The notes under the pieces were generated by a model. It had not been told where the DNA came from, did not search any database, and was given only the letters and a program-made list of their open reading frames with translations. Shown here piece after piece: positions 25,188 through 34,100 of a stretch of 64,000 nucleotides of DNA. This DNA comes from Selenomonas sp. oral taxon 920 (GTDB lineage: Bacteria; Bacillota; Negativicutes; Selenomonadales; Selenomonadaceae). The stretch spans positions 278,501-342,500 of the forward strand of contig NZ_CP017042.1 in NCBI RefSeq assembly GCF_001717585.1, in the 5' to 3' direction. The stretch's first letter is position 1. Each line of letters opens with the position of its first letter. The translations under genes were made by a program, and so were the position numbers.

Positions 25188-28100
25188 GAAGATCCAGCGC
25201 ATTCCTGCATCCATGCGCCATGCAGTCTTGATATCTCCGCCGAAGGTTTTCTCGAAGTTGCCGTAAAGATTCGTCTTGTCACTGAGCTTGAGCGTTCCGC
25301 CGAGCTGAACGCCGACCCACGTATCCTTGCCGCGCTGCATGGTGCTCTTCGGCGTGAAGCCGTCGGAGTAATCCGTGTGCATATCGCCTGCAAACTCATG
25401 ATAGAGCGATGCCCTCGCATAGTATGTGCTGCGCTCCGTCTCCTTGCCGAATCCGAAGCCGATGCGTCCGATGAAGCTGTCGAACGGCTTCTGGTGCACA
25501 TACATGCTCATGCCGCTATAGTCTGTGCTGCCGACGTAGTTCGTACCCTGCATGTGGCTGTAGATGAGCTCAATTTGCGGCTCAACGAAGCTGCCGTCCT
25601 TCATGGAAATGCGCTTGCCGTACTCTGCCGAGAGGGAGCCGCCCCACATGCTGTAGTCGCCCTTGACATAGTGTCCAAAGTCATTGTAGACGGTGTACTC
25701 GTTCTGGAGTCTGCCGATCTTCGCAATGAGATCGACGTATTGTCCTGATTTGCCCGTCCACGTGCCGTAAACACCGAGGTTGCCCTCTTTGTTCTTGCCG
25801 TTGCCTGCAGCATAGGCCGATGAGCCGCTCATGTAGCTGCCTGCAACGCCGACACGCCAATCCCTGCCTACCTTCTTGTCGCAGCCGACCTGAATGGTGG
25901 AGTAGTTCATACGGAAATCGGTATTGTCCTTGTTGCTCGTCGATTTGCCGCGATAGACACGCGCCCAGATCCCGGTATCGTTGGGCAATAGACGCAGGTC
26001 GCCCATACGCTTCATGAGGTCGTTCGCCTCGGCGCGCCATGCCATCGTGGAGGCGGTCATCGCCGACTTGACACCTTTCATGAGCTTCGTCTCGTAGTCG
26101 CCGTACTCGATGTTCGACACAAAAGGCTTTACATCGCCAGATGTTCCGTCCGCCTCCATGAGGATATTATATCTCTTTGAGGAGGAAACAAGGCCATCTG
26201 CAATGAGCGCACTCAGAGAAAGCCCCCGAATCCTTTGATTCTGAATGTTGCTGCTGCTGCCGACATATTCAAACTGCCTTGCCAGCGTCTTTGCAACTCG
26301 CTCATCTGCCGTATCGCTGCCACCGTGTGCATCCGTCGCAATCGTGAGTGCATTGCCGGTACCGTCAACATTCCGAATGCGGAACTTGCCGGTATTAGCG
26401 AGGGTCAGCGTTCCGTCGGACGTTGCCGTGCCATTGTAATGAACCGTCGCCGAGCCCTTGAAATTTTCGACATTGACACCCTCATTATGGCTGAAGAGGT
26501 AGTTGATGACACTGCCCTGCTTTGCGTTCAGCCGGGTAAGGTTGGACGGTGACGTAACATTCCAGACCGTGCGGTTCTCAAGCGTCAGTCTGCGGTCACC
26601 TGTGCCCGCTTCCCGTGCACTTCCCGCACCGCGGATACTGCCCGTAAAGGTCGCGCCCGCACCTTCCATGGAGAGATCCAGAACTCCGCCGCTCGCGATG
26701 ATATTTCCTTTGAGCTTCGAGTCCACACCCTGCATTCTGAGGTTAAAGCTGCCTGCTGTCTGTGTGATATCACCGACTAACGAGCTCTTCCGCCCCATAT
26801 CGTTGAGAGAGATGCGCCCGCCATTATTCTCGATTGCCCCTTTGAGGTCAAACCCTGCGGCAACGGAAATATCAGAACCTGCTGCTGCGCGAATGCTGCG
26901 GCTGCCCGCATCAATCGTGAGCTGCTTTCCTGTAATCGCAACCTTGCTGTTTGCGCCGGCATCCACACCATAATCCGCTGCCTGAATCTTGAGTTCCGCA
27001 CCTGCGGCCTGCACCTTGATTGGCTTGTTCTGTATCGCCTGAATGCCCGTGGCCGCCGTAATCTTCGAGTTCTTGGTGAACGTGTACGCATTATTCTTGA
27101 GCACATGACCCGCAACATAGTCCGCATCGGAAGCTGCGTCACCGGTGATGGGGGTTGTGAACTCCGTCGTCGTCTGCTCATCCTGTCCCGGCTGCGGCGG
27201 CTTCGGCGGATCAACCGCAGGCGTATAGGCATAGCCGCCCTGTCCGGTCGATTCGTTGAACGTGATATTCTCAACACGCTTGCTTGCAGACGATGTCGTC
27301 AGACCCTCGGCGATCTCCGCCTTGCCTGTGAGATTCCGTTCTCCCGTCGTATAGGCGGTGTACCAGAGCTTGTTTGCAAGGGCGTTGAGCGTCGCACTGA
27401 CAAGGTTTTTGTCTGCTGCTTTCGTCGACTCCGTATTGAGCCCCACATTATCCGTTGCCAGCGTAATGGCGCTGCCCGCCGCCGCGTTCTTGATGCGCAG
27501 GTCGCCGCCGATTATCGTTGTCGGTGTTCCGGCATCATGCTTGTAGAATACACGCGCATGGCCGCTGTAGTTGTCGATTGAGATGTCATAGTTGTTCTTC
27601 TGGAAGATCACGCCTGCACGGGAAGCGTCGCTGCCGCCCGTGAAGTTCGACAGACGACTGCTAAATCCTGTCGGCTGCGTCGTGTACTCCTCATTATGCC
27701 AAACAGCACCATTCTGAAGCCAGAGATTGAGCGTCCCAACACCGGAGACAAGCCCTTTGAGGTATGACGTTCCGGTTGTAAGCGCTGCATCCACACGGCT
27801 GCCGGACTCCCTGGCGGTAATATTGCCGTCGAGCATGACTTCGTTGCTGCCAACCGTGCCGTCCTTGACATTGACGTTGATGCGCCCCGTGCCCTGTACA
27901 TCAAGCGTCACCGCATCCTTGGAAGCAGCATTCGCCTTGGCACGGAGGCCTTCCAGTGTCACCGTGCCGTCATAAGCCTGCACCGCCTTGCTGCGCTCCG
28001 TGCCGGCGACATCAATTTCCGTCATACCGGAGATATTCGTCGTACCGCCCGTAGACAAAATGCCCCAGGCGGTCTGCAGCGGAGCAGCCGAAGTCGTGCC

Positions 28101-31100
28101 GTTCACGAGGAGCTTCAGCGTCTTTGCCTTGATATCAAGCCCCTTTCCATAATTGGCGATGGCAGCACCTTGTGTGACGCTCGCGATCCCGCTTCCGCTC
28201 TTGATCGTCAGGACGCGATCTGCGGCATTGATGTGGACATCCGCACTCGGCATGATTGCCCCACGAGCCCCACTCACGTTATTTTGATATGTGATGGTCG
28301 AGTCCTTCGTGAAGTGATACGTGCCATCTGCCTGACGAACATGTGCGTCAATATACTCCTGATCCGAATCCGTACCGATGAGCGGTTTCGTGAACTCCGT
28401 TGTCGTCTGTTCCGTGCTTGGCGGCGGATCAACCGCAGGTGTATAGGCATAGCCGCCCTGTCCGGTCGATTCGTTGAACGTGATATTCTCAACGCGCTTG
28501 CTTGCAGACGATGTCGTCAGACCCTCGGCGATCTCCGCCTTGCCCGTGAGATTCCGCTCTCCCGTCGTATAGGCGGTGTACCAGAGCTTGTTTGCAAGGG
28601 CGTTGAGCGTCGCACTGACAAGGTTCTTGTCCGCTGACTTTGCCGACTCTGTATTGAGTCCCGTGTTGTCTGTTACCATCCTGACGAGACTTCCCGCCGC
28701 TGCTTTGCCGATTGTCAACTTACCGCCGTAGATCGTTGTCGGTGTTGTCACGTCATGGCGGTAGAGCATCGTCGTCGAACCGCTGAACTCATCAATCGTG
28801 AGATCGCCCGTTTCACCAAGCCCCTTTTCCTCAATGGAGGAAGAACCTGTCTGTACGGGAGCGCCGCTGAGGCTGTTGCTCGACGCGAGGAAGCGGTTCG
28901 TTCCCGTCATGTCGATAAAGCCGCCCTCGCCCGTGAAATACTTGACTTTGCTGATTGCGGCTTTGCCGTCCTGATTCTTCTGCTCCTGTGTGATGGCATT
29001 GTGCCAGATCGCGCCGTCGAAAAGCTTGAGCTGCATATTGTCGCCAAGATTGAAGCCCGTCCAGCTCGTGCCCGCACCGCTCATCTCCACCTTCATCGTG
29101 CCGTTGGAGAAGCCCTTCCAGTAGGAGCCGTTCTTCATAAAGAGGTTGACTGCACCGAGTGCCCCTGGCGTCACGCCGTAGCCGCGCGTATCGGCATAGT
29201 TGCCGATCCAGTGTGAGTTTGCTGTGGAGAGACCGACGGAGACGCGACCTTTCGTGCCCATGCCGCCGTTTGTGACGATATCACCTTCGATGACAGCGCG
29301 ATTTGTACCGGCACCGTTGGCAAGACCGTCTGCCCCCTTCGTAACGTTAAAGTTGACCGTGCCATAGTTGTCCGAGACAAACTCACCGTAGGCGCGGATC
29401 GCCGCCCATGCACCATTGATTGCACGGATCGTGCCGCCGCCGATATCAATCGTCGAGGCGACCGCGCTGACACCTTCGTTTGCGCCTTTGCCGTTTGCCG
29501 CATCATTTCCGTCTGCCAGCACATCGACGAGCCCGTCGATCGTGATGTTTGACTCGACCCCCGTCACCCCGTTCATCGACTTGATCACGGCGACGTTCGT
29601 CTTATGGTTTCCGTTTGCGCGTACCTTCAGCACCTTGTCCTCAAGATTGCCGCCGCCGTTCCGGATGTGGATCGCGCCGCCGCCGTTCACGAAGAGCGCC
29701 GCCGTCTGACCATAGTTCGTACTCTCCGCATCAATCGAGATTGCGCCCGCATTCTTGACGATGACCTTCGAGTCCTTACCGATCGAGGAGATTCCCGTCG
29801 TACTGACATCCGTCTTTGTCTTGACGGTGAGGTTCTTTCCGCTCAGATCGAGATCGAGCGTCCCCTTATCCGCGCTTGAGATCGCAGCGCTGATATTGGT
29901 CATCCACGCGCCCGCCACGATCAGATCCTTACCGCTCGTGATCGTGGAGTCCTTGGTAAAGACATACCGCCCGTCCGGCTTGCGGACACCGGCATTCGTG
30001 TACGGAGTATCATGCACTTCATCCCCCGTGATGGCGGTGGTGAAATCGGTATCCGTCTGAGAAGCCGGCGGATTAATCAGCGGCGTATACACATAGCTGC
30101 CCTGTCCCGTCGCCGTATCGAACGTGATATTCTCAAGCCGTTTGCTTGCGGACGAGGCAGTCAGACCCTCGGCAATCTGCACTTGTCCCAGGAGATTGCG
30201 CTCGTTTGTTGCATAGCCTGTGTACCAGAGCTTGTTGGCAAGAGCGTTGAGCGTCGCGCTGACGAGATTTTTCTCTGTGATCCCCGCCGTCGTGCTCGTA
30301 TTGAGACCGCTCTGATCCGTGACCAGCGTGATACTGCTGCCGCCGACGGCACTCTTGATGTCGATGTCGCCGCCCTTGATGTTTGTCGGTGTCGCGGCAT
30401 CATGGGCAAAGAACACCTTCGTATGACCCAAATATTTGTCGATGGTGATCTTTCTCTCATCCCGCTGGAAGATCAACCCTGCCCTCGACGCATTGCCGCC
30501 GCCGGTCAGCTGGCTGACATGACTGCCGGTAAACCCGGTCGGTACATTCGCCCCACGTTTTTCATTCTCCCAAACGCCGCCGTTCTGCAGCCACAGATTG
30601 GTCTTGCCTTCGCCATAGACGAAGCCCTTCAGATGGGACGACGTTCCATAGATTGCCGCATCCACGCGGCTTGCCGCATCTTTTGCCACGATATGACCGT
30701 CGAGCGTTACCGTACCCGTGCCGCCGTTGTTGTGATTCATGTTGACATTGATGCGGCCGTTGTTCTGTGCATACAGCGCCGCCGCTTCCTCTGCGGCAGC
30801 ATTCGTCGTCGCATGGAGGCTGCCCAGTGTCACCGTGCCGCCGGATGCGTGTACCGCCTTGCTCTCCTTTGTGCCGGCGACATCAATCTCCGTCGTGCCG
30901 GTCACCTCGGTCGTACCGCCCGTTGTACGGATGCCCCAAGCGGATTGCAGCGGTGCCGCCGAGGTCGTGTCGTTCACCAGCAGTTTCAGCGTTTTGGCCG
31001 CGATGTCAAGATCCTTCCCATCGTTTGAGATGGCGGCGGATTCCTTGACACTCGCGGATTTGCCGCCGCTCTTGACCGTCAGCACGCGATCTGCAGCATC

Positions 31101-34100
31101 AATCTGCACATCTGCGTTCGGCTTGATCGCGCCGCGGTTCATATTCGATCCGTTTTGATATGTGATGGTCGAATCTTTCGTGAAGCGGTATGTGCCGTCT
31201 GCCTGACGGACATGGGCGTCAATATATTCCTGATCCGAAGTCGTGCCAAAGAGCCGCTTGGTGAACTCCGTCTTCGTCTGTCCTTCCGCCTGCGGCGTAT
31301 AGACATAGCTGCCCTGCCCCGTCGACTCGTTGAACGTGATATTCTCAACGCGCTTGCTCGCGGACGAGGTCGTCAGACCCTCGGCGATCTCCGCCTTGCC
31401 CGTGAGATTCCGCTCGTTCGTTGTATATGCCGTGTACCAGAGCTTATTCGCAAGAGCGTTGAGCGTTGCACTGACAAGGTTCTTGTCCGCCGCCTCTGTC
31501 GACTCCGTATTGAGTCCCGTGCTGTCCGTCGTCAGCGTGATGGCACTGCCCGCCGCTGCGTTCTTGATGCGGAAGTCGCCGCCCTTGATCGTCGTTGGCG
31601 TTGCGACATCATGCTCGTAGAATACACGTGTATGGCCGCTGTAATTATCAATCGTGATGTCCTTGTTGTTTTTCTGGAAGATCACGCCCGCATTGTTGGC
31701 ATCGTTGCCGCCCCGTAAAGAGGAAAGTCGGCTGCCCAGCCATTTGTCCGTAACACCGGATCTCTGTTCATTTGTCCAGTGTGCGCCATTCTGCAGAGTC
31801 AAGTTGAACTGCCCCACATCGTGCGCTGTGAAGCCGCCCGTCCCGAAGTCTGCCCGATTGACATCATATGTCGCCGCACCCGTCCATGAGGAATCTGCCG
31901 TCGTCAACGAGACGTTCAGCATGCCCTTCTTGTCAAAATCTACAAGCTGACCGCCGCTGTATTCGACGACCTTCTTTCCGTACTCACGCGTGACATATAT
32001 ATCGCCCGTGATGTTTGTCTTTCTGCTCCCGCTGACACCTTCGGGCGTGTTAATATTCACCGTGCCCTTTTCAGCACGGACAGCACGGTACTGCTTCATA
32101 TGATCGGCATCCTCAGCAGCCGAAATCGTACCGCCGCCGACATCTATCACGCTGTCTGCACCGATTGTCTGGAGTACGCTTCCCTTGATATTCTGAATAT
32201 CGACATTGCCCTTGACCGTGATCTTGGACTCATCCGCTGTCGTTTTAAGCCCGGCCACATTCCTCCCATCGTCTGCGCCCTTGTTTTTCGTATCCACACG
32301 ATCGGCCCGCACGGACTGCACGGTGAGATCGCCGTCGATCATGACATCACTCGGGGAGCCGATGGTTCCATTCGTCTGGATCGCCGCCGCATTGTATCCT
32401 TTGGTATGAACGTCCTCAATGACGACAGGCCCCTGGATATGGATATGGCCATTCGCCTCCGTCTGGATGCCGTTCGCTGCACGTGTATCCGTATTCGATG
32501 CCTTGATGGTCAGTGCCTTCTTCTCACCGCTGTTCACAATTCGAATGTACTTGTTGTTGCCGCCGTGAATCGCACTGGCAATTTGGTTCTTACTGTTTGC
32601 CTCAATGTGCAGACTATGCCCGTTCATATCGACGACCATCGGGTGCTGCTTATCGTACGCCGTGTTATCCGTATAGAGGCCGGAGACAATACGACCACCC
32701 TTGGTATTTGGCGCTGTCGCAAGTGCCTGACGATCATAGGACAGAGTCTCCGATTCCTTAATCGGGTCGGTCGTCGCCTCCGACTGCGGCGTATAGACAT
32801 AGCGGCCTTGCCCGCTCGCCGTATCAAATGTGATGTTTTCGAGCCGCTTACTCGCAGACGAAGAGGTCAGACCTTCCGCGATCTCAACCTTTCCTGTGAG
32901 GTTGCGCTCATTCGTTGTGTATGCTGTGTACCAGAGCTTGTTTGCAAGGGCATTGAGCGTTGCGCTCACGAGATTCTTGTCTGTGGCTTTCGTTGACTCC
33001 GTATTGAGACCGCTGCTGTCTGTCGTCAGTGTAATGCCACTGCCCGCCGCTGCGTTCTTGATACGGAAGTCGCCGCCCTTGATTGTCGTTGGCGCTGCGG
33101 CATCATGCTCATAGAATACACGTGTATGGCCACTGTAATTATCGATCGTGATATCCTTGTTGTTTTTCTGGAAGATCACGCCCGCATTGTTGGCATCGTT
33201 GCCGCCCCGTAAAGAGGAAAGTCGGCTGCCGGCGAAGGTATAATCATAATCGTACCCAAGCTGGTTATCCTCTTTGTCAGGCACTGTCCCGCCATATTGC
33301 TCATTGTTCCAAACAGCACCGTTTTGCAGCCAGAAGTTAATCTTCCCCTTACCAAAGGCAAGACCATTCACTCCAGAATCTTTGTTTACCATAGCGACAT
33401 CAATGCGGCTCGCTTCACCCATAGCACCCACGTTGCCGTCAATCTTCACCGTCTTGTTGCCTGCGCTGCCATCTTTTGCGTTGACATGGATCTGTCCCGT
33501 TGAGCCGGTGAAAAGTGCCGCCGCATCATCGTAGGCTGCCACCTTTGCTTTCAGACCCTCGAGTGTTACCGTTCCTTCAGTTGCTTCCACAGCACGGCTC
33601 GAATTATATCCGGTTGTGTCTATTTCTGTCAGCCCTGAAATATTGGTTGTTCCGCTCTCATTCAGAATACCCCAAGAAAATATAGCATCACTCACTTCAT
33701 TTTTGTTCGTGAACAATCGAAGCGCATCTGCTGTAATATTGAGTTTTTTTCCTGTATTCTTGATGGCTGCTGATTTTTGTGCTCCTTGCACCTTTGTTTC
33801 AACAGTAAGAGTATGACCCGATGCATCAATCTTCACATCTTCCGTGGGACTGATGACGCCAGCATCCTCGTCGTCCGTATTGGCATAGCTGATGTTTGAA
33901 TCCTTCGAGAATCGATATGTTCCATCTGGCTGACGAACATTCGCATCAACGTATTCCTGATCCGAAGCCGTACCGAAGAGTCGTTTTGTAAACTCCGTCT
34001 TCGTCTGCTCCGTGCTCGGCGGTTTCGGCGGTGTAGTGCCGCCCGCATAGCTTCCCGTCTCGTTGCCAAAGGTGATTTCCCCGTTGATGGTGGAGGTCGT